Shown here: positions 46,746 to 56,320 of the stretch, piece after piece | Layout of the letters: each line of letters begins with the position of its first letter | Position numbering within the stretch: position 1 is the first letter of the stretch | From: Desulfobacteraceae bacterium | GTDB lineage: Bacteria > Desulfobacterota > Desulfobacteria > Desulfobacterales > JAABTS01 | Assembly: GCA_011389735.1 (NCBI GenBank) | Contig: JAABTS010000003.1 | Coordinates: 18,509 to 82,508, forward strand | Direction: 5' to 3' | Length of the DNA: 64,000 bases | Translations under genes and position numbers: made by a program | Notes under the pieces: model-generated | What the model was told of the DNA's origin: nothing | Database searches by the model: none | The model's input: only the letters and a program-made list of their open reading frames with translations

Positions 46746-46901
46746 GGCCTCCTTCATCTGTCAGTTTACACTTTGAAATCGGGATCGCTATCGGGATCGC
46801 TATCTCTATCGCTATCGAGAGCGAATTGTTTCGATCCCGATCCCGACTTGGAAAGTGTCAACCATTTTCATGGGTTTATGCCTGGGTTTATGAAGGATGC
46901 C
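46746..46901. mobile_element. Family-3 element with 8-bp target duplication, inserted at the gspJ stop codon
   Basis: 156 bp, inverted ends GGCCTCCTTCAT and ATGAAGGATGCC (11 of 12 match), second inverted pair GTTTACACTTT/AAAGTGTCAAC, core of ATCGGGATCGCT hexamer pairs. Direct repeats TAATTCTT at 46738-46745 and 46902-46909. The last base of gspJ's TAG is the first base of the element on that strand. Confidence 0.9.
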
Positions 46902-47596
46902 TAATTCTTTTTTGATCTATAAACTTCAAAGTGTACCATAGTTTCGAAAAAAAGAGAAGTGGTTTCATCACCGATTTCCAATTCAATTTTGACGGCCCGG
47001 GGGGTTGCGTATTCGTATTCCTCTGAATCGGAATCCCATGATTCATATTCTACGCCTTCGTCGTCGAAAAAAATAAATTTCAAGCTTTTAATGTTTTCCA
47101 ATAAAATCGGGTCGCTTCCTTTTTCTTCAAATTCCGTTGTATGGAACCGGTAATCCGGAAAAAGGCTGTCCGATCGTCGCAGCGTATGTTTTTCGTCCTT
47201 TGTATGAACATAGTAGACGATCTCGGCGATTCCCGTGCGTTTGTCTCCTTCTAGAGGCAGATTCGCGTAGGACGTAAACCGGAGCCGCGAAAAATCGGAA
47301 ACGGCGCTTTTATCGCCGATAATGCGATAAGGGTCTGGATCGTCATCGATATCCGGGGGAGAATAAGCCGGATAAGTCGCCGCGTGTAAACTTTCCAGAT
47401 CCAGGAGCATCCTTGCCAGACAGTTCTTGGCGGACTCGTAAACGGCGATACTGTCGTAAATGACGCTCGTGGTGGAGGTAACGGCGCTATATGACGCGAA
47501 CACCGTGGTTAAAACGATCCCGAAGATAAAAAATGCCAGCAGGATTTCTATTATGGTAAACCCGCTTTGACTCGTTTTGGTTTCACGATATTTCAT
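46901..47596 (-). CDS. gspJ: Type II secretion minor pseudopilin GspJ
   Basis: 231 residues with prepilin site SQSGFTIIEILLAFFIFGIV (cleavage after G, E at +5) and a beta-rich J domain (LRFTSYANLPLEGDKR, GIAEIVYYVHTKDEKHTLRR). It starts with a 4-bp overlap with gspI. The TAG stop is completed by the G of the inserted family-3 element; before insertion the codon was TAA, with the same last residue. Confidence 0.92.
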   Translation of the reverse strand: MKYRETKTSQSGFTIIEILLAFFIFGIVLTTVFASYSAVTSTTSVIYDSIAVYESAKNCLARMLLDLESLHAATYPAYSPPDIDDDPDPYRIIGDKSAVSDFSRLRFTSYANLPLEGDKRTGIAEIVYYVHTKDEKHTLRRSDSLFPDYRFHTTEFEEKGSDPILLENIKSLKFIFFDDEGVEYESWDSDSEEYEYATPRAVKIELEIGDETTSLFFETMVHFEVYRSKKN

Positions 47597-48009
47597 TCGG
47601 ATTCGTCCATCACCATTTTATAGGTTCTGAATTCATAACTGAGCTGATCTTCGAGGGTCACTGTAACGTCTATTCGCTTGAGCGATTCCGCCACGGTTTC
47701 CAGATATTCGTTTTCTACCTCTTCGATATCGACGCGCCATGTGTATCCGGGAAACTCATCGCCGAAATCTCCTGAATCGCCGAAGGTGTCCTGGGATAAT
47801 TCCAGCATGGTGTTGGCCAGAGCCTGTTGGGCGAGTTGAGGCGCCACGGTGAAAAATTGAGCGTCCACCCCCATCATGGCGCTCTGGCCGTGCAATCGAT
47901 ACACGGCCAGCAGCGCAATGGAAATAATCATGACGGCGGCCATGACCTCCAAAAGTGTAAATCCTTTTTTAAACATGGATTTTTTTATAAGGAACGAAAC
48001 CGGTTTCAA
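47593..48009 (-). CDS. gspI: Type II secretion minor pseudopilin GspI
   Basis: 138 residues, prepilin motif KKGFTLLEVMAAVMIISIAL and the short I-type domain (YTWRVDIEEVENEYLETVA). ATGA overlap with gspH at 48006-48009 supports this start; an internal ATG at 47976 directly before the motif is an alternative. Confidence 0.92.
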   Translation of the reverse strand: MKPVSFLIKKSMFKKGFTLLEVMAAVMIISIALLAVYRLHGQSAMMGVDAQFFTVAPQLAQQALANTMLELSQDTFGDSGDFGDEFPGYTWRVDIEEVENEYLETVAESLKRIDVTVTLEDQLSYEFRTYKMVMDESE

Positions 48010-48533
48010 TTTTCGAATTCTATGTATGATTCAACTCGTTTCACATCGCTCAGGAAAGGTTCGATAATAAAGGTGATCTGCCGGAAATCTTCATCTTCCA
48101 CATGGATCAAGGCTTTATCGGAATATCCGCCGGCGTGGAACCGTATTTTTGTTTTGCCGAAAGTAACTTTTCCCTTTTTGGGATACTGGATGTCGATAAT
48201 ACGAATCTCTTCGGGCCATTCATAGGCTCCGGGACGAGTATCGTCATCGATCCCGAATTCGTCTTCTTCCTTCTTGATAGTGTCGTCCACCTTTTGAATA
48301 GTGCGATCGTCCAGATCGAACACCATGGCGTAGGTCTTTTGTTCCGAAACGCTTTTTTCTTTCAAGGAAAGTACGTTCATTATCAGCCATCTTGAAAACC
48401 GATCCGTTTCGTTGAAAGAAATCGAGCCCTCGAAATTGGGCAGCGTGAAAAACATGACCAGACCCATCAATGCGATCACGATAACGAGTTCGAGAAGAGT
48501 AAAACCCTGATTCGATTTTCCGGAACGTATCAA
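48006..48533 (-). CDS. gspH: Type II secretion minor pseudopilin GspH
   Basis: 175 residues, prepilin motif NQGFTLLELVIVIALMGLVM with E at +5, followed by a GspH-type domain (RFSRWLIMNVLSLKEKSVSE, AMVFDLDDRTIQKVDD). Lies 12 bp after gspG. Confidence 0.9.
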   Translation of the reverse strand: MIRSGKSNQGFTLLELVIVIALMGLVMFFTLPNFEGSISFNETDRFSRWLIMNVLSLKEKSVSEQKTYAMVFDLDDRTIQKVDDTIKKEEDEFGIDDDTRPGAYEWPEEIRIIDIQYPKKGKVTFGKTKIRFHAGGYSDKALIHVEDEDFRQITFIIEPFLSDVKRVESYIEFEN

Positions 48534-48545
48534 TCAAGCCCGCCC

Positions 48546-48986
48546 TTATTCAATATCCCAGTTATTGATATCTTCATTAAGGCCCTCTCCGTTGGGAACG
48601 CCGTCCGCCCCGTAGGAAATGATCTCGAAATCTCCCCGTGTTCCGGGTGAAAGATATACATAAGGATTGCCCCATGGATCTTTGGGCGTTTTGCCTTTGT
48701 CGAGATATCCGCCCGGTTTGTAATTCTTTGCGGAGGCCGGACGTTCGACCAGCGCCGTCAGGCCTTCTTCGGTCGTGGGAAACACTCCGTTGTGCAGCTT
48801 GTACATTTTAAGCGCGGTTTCAATCGATACAATATCGGCTTTGGCTCTCATAACCTTGGCTTCATCGGTGGTTCCCCAGAAATTGGGCACCACAAACCCC
48901 GCCAGAATTCCCAGGATAACAATGACCACCATCAGCTCGATCAGCGTAAATCCGCTTTCTCCGGTGTTTTTAATATTTTTTTGCAT
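48546..48986 (-). CDS. gspG: Type II secretion major pseudopilin GspG
   Basis: 146 residues from ATG 48986. Prepilin motif [20 protein letters not shown], then the hallmark G-type sequence ([35 protein letters not shown]) and the calcium-binding end ([31 protein letters not shown]). Builds the pseudopilus shaft. Follows gspF with a repeat (49036-49141) between them. Confidence 0.96.
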   Translation of the reverse strand: MQKNIKNTGESGFTLIELMVVIVILGILAGFVVPNFWGTTDEAKVMRAKADIVSIETALKMYKLHNGVFPTTEEGLTALVERPASAKNYKPGGYLDKGKTPKDPWGNPYVYLSPGTRGDFEIISYGADGVPNGEGLNEDINNWDIE

Positions 48987-49035
48987 CTTCTGCTGTAACT
49001 CCTTTCTTGTTTCTCTCGGAAAACCAGGCACACCC

Positions 49036-49141
49036 TATAGTCTTCCATAAATGAACTTTCACTGCGTTGTCTGCCCGCGATATACGAACAGTATTATCGC
49101 GGGCCTTCCGCATTGTGAAATTTAATATCCGAAGCCCTGTA
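49036..49141. repeat. Family-1 element between gspF and gspG
   Basis: 106 bp: TATAGTCTTCCATAAATG, TTTCACTGCGTTGTCTGCCC, GATATACGAACAGTATTATC, GCGGGCCTTCCGCATTGTG, AATTTAATATCCGAAGCCC. Reverse orientation; ends in TA on both sides. Confidence 0.85.
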
Positions 49142-49155
49142 TTTCAATCCGTTTT

Positions 49156-50382
49156 TTATCGAATAAGCGTTCTCATCTCAAAGATGGGAAGGCAGATCGA
49201 CAGCACTATAAATCCAATGATGACCGCCATGACAACGATCATGATTGGTTCTAAAAGCGAAGTCAGTTTCATTATGGTGTTTTCTACATCGTTTTCATAT
49301 ACGTCCGCAACGCGGTTCAGCATTTTTTCCAGTTCCCCGCTCTGCTCGCCCACCTGTATCATTTGGATCGTCAACGACGGGAAAACCCTGGTTTCCCCGA
49401 GGGAATAGCCCAGCGCCTGGCCTTTGCCGACTTCCTGAGCCGCTTCGGCGATCGCATTCCGGATAATGGTGTTTCCTACGATATTTCGAACGATTTCCAG
49501 GGCCGTCAGCATGTTGACGCCGTTTTCGAGCAGCGATCCGAGCGTTCTTGCGAAACGGGCCGCGGCCAGCTTTTGAATCATCTTTCCGAAACCGGGGATT
49601 TTCAGCAGCGTCCGGTCGATAGTATATCGGCCCCGTTCTGTTTTGGAAACCCGGTGATAGGCGAATATAAGCCCGATGATCATCACCAGGATGATCCACC
49701 AGTAGGATATGACGAATTCACTGGAGCCGATCAATATCCGGGTCGGCGTCGGCATCGCCTGGCCCACTTCTTCGAACAGATTTGCAATGGTGGGAATCAC
49801 GTTCGTCAACAGGAAAAACACCACCAGAATACTCATGGCGGCCATGAGCATCGGATACGCCAGGGCGGTCGTGATTTTATTCTTGAGCGCTTCCTGTTTC
49901 TCCATCAAATCCGCCAGTCGATCCATTACAATTTCGAGCGTACCGGACGTTTCCCCGGCAGACACCATATTGATGTACAACGGCGGAAAAATATTCGGAA
50001 ACAGCGATAAGGAAGCCGCGAAACTGTTCCCTTCCACAATTGAATCCTTGATTTGGGCCACCACACGTTGAAAAGCGTGGGATTTCGATTGAGGAATCAG
50101 GGAATCGATAGCCGACACCAGCGGAAAACCGGCTCCGATCAGAGTCGATAACAATCTGGTCATCATCGTGACTTCCGCCGGCTTGACCCGTGCAAAATAG
50201 CGCAGCGCCGACGCCGACCACTGTTCTTTTTTGCCGCTCTGGTTGTCCGCCTCCTTGATCGAAATGGGAAAGATTCTCGTGGTGCGAAGCTTATGCCTCG
50301 CCGCCTGGGAACTTTCCGCATCGATAATTCCTGAAACGGATTTTCCTTTTTGATTCAGAGCCGTATATTCGTAAACAGGCAT
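49156..50382 (-). CDS. gspF: Type II secretion inner-membrane protein GspF
   Basis: 408 residues starting with the classic MPVYEYTALNQKGKSVSGII. Two GspF domains (TMMTRLLSTLIGAGFPLVSA and ARFARTLGSLLENGVNMLTA) with three membrane helices. First gene of the operon; the order F-G-H-I-J-K-L-M-N-C-D-E is unusual in that C, D and E come last. No prepilin peptidase (GspO) is in the window. Confidence 0.95.
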   Translation of the reverse strand: MPVYEYTALNQKGKSVSGIIDAESSQAARHKLRTTRIFPISIKEADNQSGKKEQWSASALRYFARVKPAEVTMMTRLLSTLIGAGFPLVSAIDSLIPQSKSHAFQRVVAQIKDSIVEGNSFAASLSLFPNIFPPLYINMVSAGETSGTLEIVMDRLADLMEKQEALKNKITTALAYPMLMAAMSILVVFFLLTNVIPTIANLFEEVGQAMPTPTRILIGSSEFVISYWWIILVMIIGLIFAYHRVSKTERGRYTIDRTLLKIPGFGKMIQKLAAARFARTLGSLLENGVNMLTALEIVRNIVGNTIIRNAIAEAAQEVGKGQALGYSLGETRVFPSLTIQMIQVGEQSGELEKMLNRVADVYENDVENTIMKLTSLLEPIMIVVMAVIIGFIVLSICLPIFEMRTLIR

Positions 50383-50416
50383 AAAGTGTTTCCGTTCACC
50401 ATCATTGTGTGAAAAA

Positions 50417-50490
50417 TATAGCCTTCCGGAAATTGAATTTCAATTCGTTTTCGGCCCGGGATACAAGAAATTCAATTTCTGAAAACCTGT
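50417..50490. repeat. Family-1 element, 74-bp form with central deletion
   Basis: TATAGCCTTCCGGAAATTGA, TTTCAATTCGTTTTCGGCCC, then directly AAATTCAATTTCTGAAAACC. It sits just upstream of gspF, so it may lie in the secretion operon's leader. Confidence 0.75.
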
Positions 50491-50822
50491 CGTTAAAACG
50501 TTTTTTCGGCGACGCGGATTGCAACGTTCCGAAAATATTATTTCTTCGATTCGCCGGCAAGGGATATCGCCGTCGCTATGTCCGTCGGCCGCCGGTTCGT
50601 CAAATCAATCTTCGAAAACATATATCATGTATCAGGATAAATTCAATTTAAAATAGATTTTTCATTGAACATTTACCAAAGTTCGTATAAATCATGTGTT
50701 GATTGTATTATGATAATATTCATTTTTTCAATTCTTTTCAAGTGTTATTGGCGAAGCGGCCTGAATCGACACCCCGTGATGTTTACAATTAAATTTAACC
50801 TTTTGAATTTATTGGGCGATGG
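50491..50822. other. AT-rich intergenic region between divergent gspF and the HD-GYP gene
   Basis: Contains no gene. It becomes AT-rich after 50600 and should hold promoters for both directions, but I see no -35/-10 pair with good spacing. No further repeat is recognisable. Confidence 0.5.
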
Positions 50823-52415
50823 ATGAACCGGTCAAAGATGGACAACGAACCGATAGAAACCATTCTGTTTGTAGACGATGAAGAAAGCATCCTGGATATC
50901 GCCTTCGAATATTTTCAGCAGAAGGGGTATCGCGTCATTACGGCTTGTAACGGCGCCGAGGCCGTCCGCGTGTTGGAAAATGAAAAGGTGGATTGCTGTT
51001 TTACGGATATCAACATGCCTGAAATGGACGGTTTGGAGCTTGCGGAATATATTCGAAAGCACGACAACACCATACCGGTCATCATCATGACCGGGTATCC
51101 CTCTTTGGACAATACCATACGAACATTGAAGAACGGGGTGGTCGATTTTTTGATCAAACCGGTCAAGCTGAGCCAGATGGAGCTTTGCGTGCGGCGTGTT
51201 TTGCGTGAACGGCAGTTGTTTATCGAAAACATACTGCTGACCAAGGAGGTCGAAGGTAAAGCCAAACTGGAAAGATTGAGCCAGGAACTGATAGCCAAGG
51301 TGGAGGAGCTGAACGCTCTGAACAGTATATTGAGCGCGTTTGCTTCCGTAAGCAGCGGTTCCAGCGTTTTTAAACGCCTGGTGGAACTGGCGGTCAGAAT
51401 GGGACGCGCCGATGAGGCCCGCTTTTTCGTGGTCAACGACCTGTTCGACTATCCGTTCGAAATCGCCGGCGCGGCGGCCACGGGCGATAACGCCGCGCAA
51501 TCCGGTATTAAATACAACGGAAGAAGCAGGCTTTTGCAAAAAAGACTTCGGAACGTCATCAACAATGTGGGCATCGATATTCCGATCCTGATCCCTGAAA
51601 ACGACGGATCGATGGATTTGCCCGAGGATATCCGATCTTTCATGGGAGTTCCGCTGGCGATTCGCAACAAATTGTTCGGAGTGCTGACAGCCTTTGTCAA
51701 GCATTCGGAAAAAAAATTCAACGAAAAAGATATTTATTATCTTTCCTTTATGGCTCATAATGCGGCATACGCCATCGAGAACGTGGCCCTGTATGAAAAC
51801 ATCTATGAAAACCTTTTTTCAACGCTGTACGCATTCGTCAAAACCATAGAAGCCAAAGATCCTTACACCAAGGAACATTCCAACCGCGTCACGGATATCG
51901 CCATTGTTATCGGCAAGGAAATGAAGTGTTCATCGGAAGAAATCGATATTCTCAACGTGGCGGGACGGTTGCACGATATCGGTAAAATCGGAGTTCGGGA
52001 CAGCGTATTGTTGAAACCCGGGAAACTTAACAAGGAAGAATACAAGAAAATCATGGAGCATCCGTCAATCGGGGCCGATATTGTGGGACAGCTAGGTTTC
52101 TGGGACCGGGAACAGGAGATTATCCGCCATCACCACGAAAGATATGACGGCACGGGATACCCGGACGGCCTGCATAATTCACAAATTCCCTTTTTGGCTC
52201 GAATTCTGTCCGTCGCCGACGTATTCGACGCCATGGCCTCAAACCGGATTTACCGGAAAAAAGTGCAGGAAGATATCATTCATAATATGATCCTGGAAAA
52301 TTCCGGAAAACAATTCGACCCGGAAATCGTGGACGTATTTTCAAAGCTCTATAAAAAAGGCGCCTTTCAAAAAGCGGACGATTATCCGAAAGACGAAAAT
52401 CCCATTCAAGTTTGA
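50823..52415 (+). CDS. Response regulator with REC, GAF-like and HD-GYP domains (c-di-GMP phosphodiesterase)
   Basis: 530 residues. REC domain 13-130 (TILFVDDEES, phosphoacceptor D62 in CFTDINMPEMDG, K of FLIKPVKL), a linker coiled coil, a GAF-like domain ~165-330 (SIDL-like FMGVPLAIRNKLFGVLTAF), and an HD-GYP domain ~345-520 with complete motifs (RLHDIGKIG, HHERYDGTGYPDGL, VADVFDAMASNR). It should hydrolyse cyclic di-GMP when phosphorylated. No histidine kinase is adjacent; the nearby secretion and ole genes are possible but unproven targets. Confidence 0.94.
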   Translation: MNRSKMDNEPIETILFVDDEESILDIAFEYFQQKGYRVITACNGAEAVRVLENEKVDCCFTDINMPEMDGLELAEYIRKHDNTIPVIIMTGYPSLDNTIRTLKNGVVDFLIKPVKLSQMELCVRRVLRERQLFIENILLTKEVEGKAKLERLSQELIAKVEELNALNSILSAFASVSSGSSVFKRLVELAVRMGRADEARFFVVNDLFDYPFEIAGAAATGDNAAQSGIKYNGRSRLLQKRLRNVINNVGIDIPILIPENDGSMDLPEDIRSFMGVPLAIRNKLFGVLTAFVKHSEKKFNEKDIYYLSFMAHNAAYAIENVALYENIYENLFSTLYAFVKTIEAKDPYTKEHSNRVTDIAIVIGKEMKCSSEEIDILNVAGRLHDIGKIGVRDSVLLKPGKLNKEEYKKIMEHPSIGADIVGQLGFWDREQEIIRHHHERYDGTGYPDGLHNSQIPFLARILSVADVFDAMASNRIYRKKVQEDIIHNMILENSGKQFDPEIVDVFSKLYKKGAFQKADDYPKDENPIQV

Positions 52416-52433
52416 CGGCGGCAAGCCCTTTCG

Positions 52434-53459
52434 TTACCCGCGGCTTTTACTCCAGGCGCCCAGCCCCTCATCCCGGCACCATTGCTCCAGCCGCTCAAGC
52501 CCTTCCTGAATCGACACCACCGGCGCATACCCCAGATCTCTTTTTGCGGCGGATATATCAAACCAGTGGGACGTGGACAGCTCCTCGGCCAAAAACCTCG
52601 TCATCTTAGGCTCTCCCTTGATCTTGAAAATAGTATACGCCAGCTCGGCCAGCGCTCCCGCACGAAACGCCGTTTTTCGGGAAATCGTCCGCCTGACCGG
52701 AGGAAATCCGCCTGCTTTCAGAATATTGTCCACCATGTTCCAGAGCGGAACCGGATCGTCCTGGCTGATAAAATAAATGTTCCCGCTGATCTTCGGATTC
52801 GCCGCCAGGGTTTCCGCCGCAAGAAGATGCGCTCTGGCCGCGTTGTCGATGTAAATGGTGTCCACCAGGTTTTTTCCGTCTCCGACTCGGAAAAGCTTTC
52901 GGGCTCTATCCAGAATACGCGGAACCAGATGGTTGTCTCCGGGGCCCCAGATCAGATGCGGCCTTAAAATGACGGTCCTGAACGTCCGGTCCGTCGCATC
53001 ACGAACCAGTTGTTCGGCCATCGCCTTGGTTTTTGGATAATGGGTTTTGTAAGATTCGGGATAGGGCGCCGATTCGTCAGCTCCTTCCATATCCCCGCTG
53101 TCGAACACTACGCTCGGGGAGCTTGTATGAACCAGCCGTCTAACCTTGTTCCGGCGGCAGGCGGCGATTACATTGCGCGTTCCCCCGACATTGATATCCT
53201 CATATTCTTTATAATCACCCCATACGCCGGGTTTGGCGGCGGTATGAAACACCAGATCCACACCTTTGCAGGCTTCGGACACGGTTTCCGGGTCTCGAAT
53301 GTCCCCTTGAATTTGCTTGACCCCGAGCGGTTCCAGATCCGGATAGCGCCGCCGGCAGAGGCTTGCCACCTGACAAGGGGCGTGTTCGATTAGTTGTTTG
53401 ATAACGGCTTTGCCCAGAAATCCGCCGCCGCCGGTGACCAGGATTTGTTCGAGCGCCAT
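52434..53459 (-). CDS. oleD: OleD, NAD(P)H-dependent 2-alkyl-3-oxoacid reductase
   Basis: Extended short-chain dehydrogenase, 341 residues from ATG 53459 (an overlapping ATG at 53477 is possible). Nucleotide loop LVTGGGGFLGKAV, catalytic YPKTKAMAEQ (Tyr-x3-Lys), and the preceding VHTSSPSVVFD. In the ole pathway it reduces the 2-alkyl-3-ketoacid made by OleA to the hydroxy acid. It closes the oleA-B-C-D series on this strand and starts right after oleC, which supports the assignment over a generic sugar epimerase. Confidence 0.88.
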   Translation of the reverse strand: MALEQILVTGGGGFLGKAVIKQLIEHAPCQVASLCRRRYPDLEPLGVKQIQGDIRDPETVSEACKGVDLVFHTAAKPGVWGDYKEYEDINVGGTRNVIAACRRNKVRRLVHTSSPSVVFDSGDMEGADESAPYPESYKTHYPKTKAMAEQLVRDATDRTFRTVILRPHLIWGPGDNHLVPRILDRARKLFRVGDGKNLVDTIYIDNAARAHLLAAETLAANPKISGNIYFISQDDPVPLWNMVDNILKAGGFPPVRRTISRKTAFRAGALAELAYTIFKIKGEPKMTRFLAEELSTSHWFDISAAKRDLGYAPVVSIQEGLERLEQWCRDEGLGAWSKSRG

Positions 53460-53464
53460 CCGAT

Positions 53465-55213
53465 TCACTTCGCCCATAACGCCAGTTGTTCGCGGAAAAT
53501 TTTGGAATTGTGCCGGATATCGACGGGAAATGATTTGTGGAACAATACGGTCGTAATCTCCCTGGTCATTTCGTTTCTTGCGGCGATATTTATTAATTCC
53601 TTGCGGATTTGTTCCTTGTTGATGCTTTCATCGTCCCGTTCCAGTTCGATACAAATGATCGGTTTTTGATTCGGGGGAGTTCCCACGCCGACCAGAGCGC
53701 TTCGGCGGACTTCGGGGTGGTTGTTGAAGATGGCTTCGCACGGAATCGTGTACAGGCCGCCTTTCGGGGTGATCACGCGCTGGCTTTTCCTGCCGCAAAA
53801 CCAAATCCTGCCTTTGTTGTCCATCCACCCCAGGTCGCCCATCCGGTGGCGGTAAACATCGCCGTCCTTGATTTTGGTCAGGGCGTCGAATTTGGGCTTG
53901 TCAAAGTATTGCTGGCTGACCACATCCCCTTTAGCCGTGATTTCGCCGATATCTCCGTCGGCGACCGTCAGATCGTCCGACCAGGTTTCAATGGGGTCGT
54001 CGGTGATTTTGATGATTTTGACGTCCATTTCCTTGAACGGCCTGCCGATACAGACTCCGAATCCCTGTTCCGTGAACTTGCGGGTTTCCGTGAGGATTTC
54101 CCTGGCGTTGATCGAAACGACCGGCATGGCTTCAGTGGCGCCGTATGGCGTATGGATTTCACCGTCTTCGGGCAGCATTCCGGAAAAATTTTCGATGATC
54201 GACGTCGACACCGGCGCCCCAGCCGATATGACCCTTTTCAGCGACGGCAGTTTGACCGGAGTTGTTTTTTGGTAACGGCCTAGCCGATTTAGGAGGGCGG
54301 GAGACGCGAACATGTTTGTGACGCCCTGATAAAGGATGGCTTCTATAATTTTTTCCGGATCCGCGTCGGCCGGACGGGTGGGATCCATGTCGGGAATGAC
54401 GGCGGTCATGCCCAAAGCCGGATCAAACAGGGCGAACAAGGGAAATGTGGGAAGATCCACTTCGTTCATGGTGATTAAAAAGTGGGATTTGATAAGCCGT
54501 ACCTGAGCATCGAACATGCCGTGCGTATAAACGACGCCTTTTGCAGGCCCCGTGCTGCCTGTGGTGAACAAAACGGCCGCGGTTTCGTCGCGAAGCGTTT
54601 CACTGATTTCATACGGCTTCCAGGGTTCTTCGCGGACGCCGTCCAGGGTGTGGCCGCTCCAGAAATACCGCTTGCCCACAGTGACCCAGGTTTTGACGGT
54701 CTTGAAAAACCGGGGATAAACGAATCGCATTAAATGAGCTTTAGGAATACCGATAAAGGCTTCCGGCCGGCTTTCACTCAAGCACCGCACCATGCGTTTG
54801 ACGCCCATCCCCGGATCAACCATTACTGGAACGGCGCCGATTTTAAACAGCGCAAAGGTCAGGGAAAAAAATTCAAGAGAGGGGCGAACCATGAGAATGG
54901 TGCGAACTCCGCGACGAACTCCGATTTTTTCAAGACCATGGGCCAGACAATCCGATTCCTGGTTTAATTGTTGAAATGTCAAATGCGTGTATGCGACCCT
55001 GCCGTTTTCATCCCATCCCGCCGGGAAAACCACGGCCCGCTTGTAAGGCTGAATACGAGCCATTTTGCGAAGCAAATGAGACACGTTGACGATATCTTTG
55101 GCCTTAGCCGCAGGTTCATGAACCAATTCCTCGGTGTCCGCTGTTTCAAGGCTTTCAGCCGTTTTTTGAATATCCGCGGTCTCTCGAGGATCCTTAGTCT
55201 CTTGATTATCCAT
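53465..55213 (-). CDS. oleC: OleC, beta-lactone synthetase (AMP-ligase family)
   Basis: 582 residues from ATG 55213 (AAAGG six bases upstream). ANL-family adenylating fold with AMP motif LFTTGSTGPAKGVVYTH, TPYGATEAMP, and GDLGWMDNKGRIWFCGRKSQ. OleC activates the 2-alkyl-3-hydroxyacid with ATP and closes it to a beta-lactone. The N-terminal ~25 residues are a charged low-complexity lead (ETKDPRETADIQKTAESLET). Position between oleB and oleD is diagnostic. Confidence 0.9.
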   Translation of the reverse strand: MDNQETKDPRETADIQKTAESLETADTEELVHEPAAKAKDIVNVSHLLRKMARIQPYKRAVVFPAGWDENGRVAYTHLTFQQLNQESDCLAHGLEKIGVRRGVRTILMVRPSLEFFSLTFALFKIGAVPVMVDPGMGVKRMVRCLSESRPEAFIGIPKAHLMRFVYPRFFKTVKTWVTVGKRYFWSGHTLDGVREEPWKPYEISETLRDETAAVLFTTGSTGPAKGVVYTHGMFDAQVRLIKSHFLITMNEVDLPTFPLFALFDPALGMTAVIPDMDPTRPADADPEKIIEAILYQGVTNMFASPALLNRLGRYQKTTPVKLPSLKRVISAGAPVSTSIIENFSGMLPEDGEIHTPYGATEAMPVVSINAREILTETRKFTEQGFGVCIGRPFKEMDVKIIKITDDPIETWSDDLTVADGDIGEITAKGDVVSQQYFDKPKFDALTKIKDGDVYRHRMGDLGWMDNKGRIWFCGRKSQRVITPKGGLYTIPCEAIFNNHPEVRRSALVGVGTPPNQKPIICIELERDDESINKEQIRKELINIAARNEMTREITTVLFHKSFPVDIRHNSKIFREQLALWAK

Positions 55214-55375
55214 TATTGCCCTTTCGGCGAGCACGGTCTTTCAGAAACGGCGCTTCTGAAAAACCGGCGGCGCCTTAGTTATTCCCTGTTGTGGATACAA
55301 TCGTTCTTTTCGGCGAAAGAAAATCCGGCCTCGCCGTCTGTTTTTTTGAATCCGACCTCAAAGGCGCAAAATACA

Positions 55376-56320
55376 TCATAACGGATGGTTTTGCAAGAAT
55401 TCCCGTATTATTTGAACGATTTTCCGGGATTCATCTTCGAGAACGTAATGTCCCGCGTCCGGAAAACGATGGATTTCAGCCGTTGGAAAACGCCTCGCCC
55501 ATTCCTCCAGGTAATCCTCGTCAAATACAAAGTCACCCATCCCCCAGCAAATGAGCATGGGGATATGGGATATCCTGTTTAGATTCGAATCGGTATGCGC
55601 CGCCGCGTCATAGCTCGGGTCGTTTTCGTCGAGCGGAATGTCGCGCACAAATTCAAGAGTCGCAATACGGTTTTTCCATGAATTGTACGGCGCCGCCAGA
55701 CCGGCCTTTACCTTTTCGGCCAGCCCTTTTTTGGACGCCATAAAAAGCGCGCCTCTGGAAAACAGGTTCAGGCCCAGAACAAGTATTTCCGTGGGTTTGA
55801 AATCCCTGACCATTTTGAGCCGCCTGGGGATCGGTTTGCCGTCCGGAGGGAAAAAAGCGGCGGTGTTCATGACGATGATCCGGGAAATCCTTTCAGGATA
55901 GGAAACAGCGTAAGCCGAACCGATCATGCCGCCCCAGTCGTGAACTATCAGCGTGATATTCCGGTTGACTTCAAGTTTGTTCAAAAATTCGGTCAAATCC
56001 GATATTCGTCTTGATAACCGGTATGGATATCGTCCGGCGTCCGGTTTGTCCGACAGGCCGCATCCGATATGGTCGGGGGCAATGGTTCGGTAAGACGGTG
56101 AAAGCGCCGATATCAGCTCCCGGTAGTAAAAGGACCAGGTCGGATTGCCGTGAAGCATCACGACCGGGTCGCCGCGCCCCTCATCAATATAATGATACGC
56201 ATAACCGCCGATGTTCATGAATCGGGATTCGAACGGATACAGATCCGAAAACGCGGATAAATCCGTTTTTTTCCCGTTAATGAGTCGATCCGCGGTTTCA
56301 GATGGTTTTGAATTTACCAA
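55376..56320 (-). CDS. oleB: OleB, beta-lactone decarboxylase (haloalkane-dehalogenase-like hydrolase)
   Basis: 314-residue alpha/beta hydrolase: oxyanion segment MLHGNPTWSFYYR, nucleophile aspartate D128 in IVHDWGGMIGSA, and the late histidine in FPDAGHYVLEDES (~H291). Members of this branch remove CO2 from beta-lactones to give a cis-alkene. It overlaps oleA by 7 bp. Sequence alone would suggest haloalkane dehalogenase; the cluster makes OleB the better call. Confidence 0.9.
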   Translation of the reverse strand: MVNSKPSETADRLINGKKTDLSAFSDLYPFESRFMNIGGYAYHYIDEGRGDPVVMLHGNPTWSFYYRELISALSPSYRTIAPDHIGCGLSDKPDAGRYPYRLSRRISDLTEFLNKLEVNRNITLIVHDWGGMIGSAYAVSYPERISRIIVMNTAAFFPPDGKPIPRRLKMVRDFKPTEILVLGLNLFSRGALFMASKKGLAEKVKAGLAAPYNSWKNRIATLEFVRDIPLDENDPSYDAAAHTDSNLNRISHIPMLICWGMGDFVFDEDYLEEWARRFPTAEIHRFPDAGHYVLEDESRKIVQIIREFLQNHPL

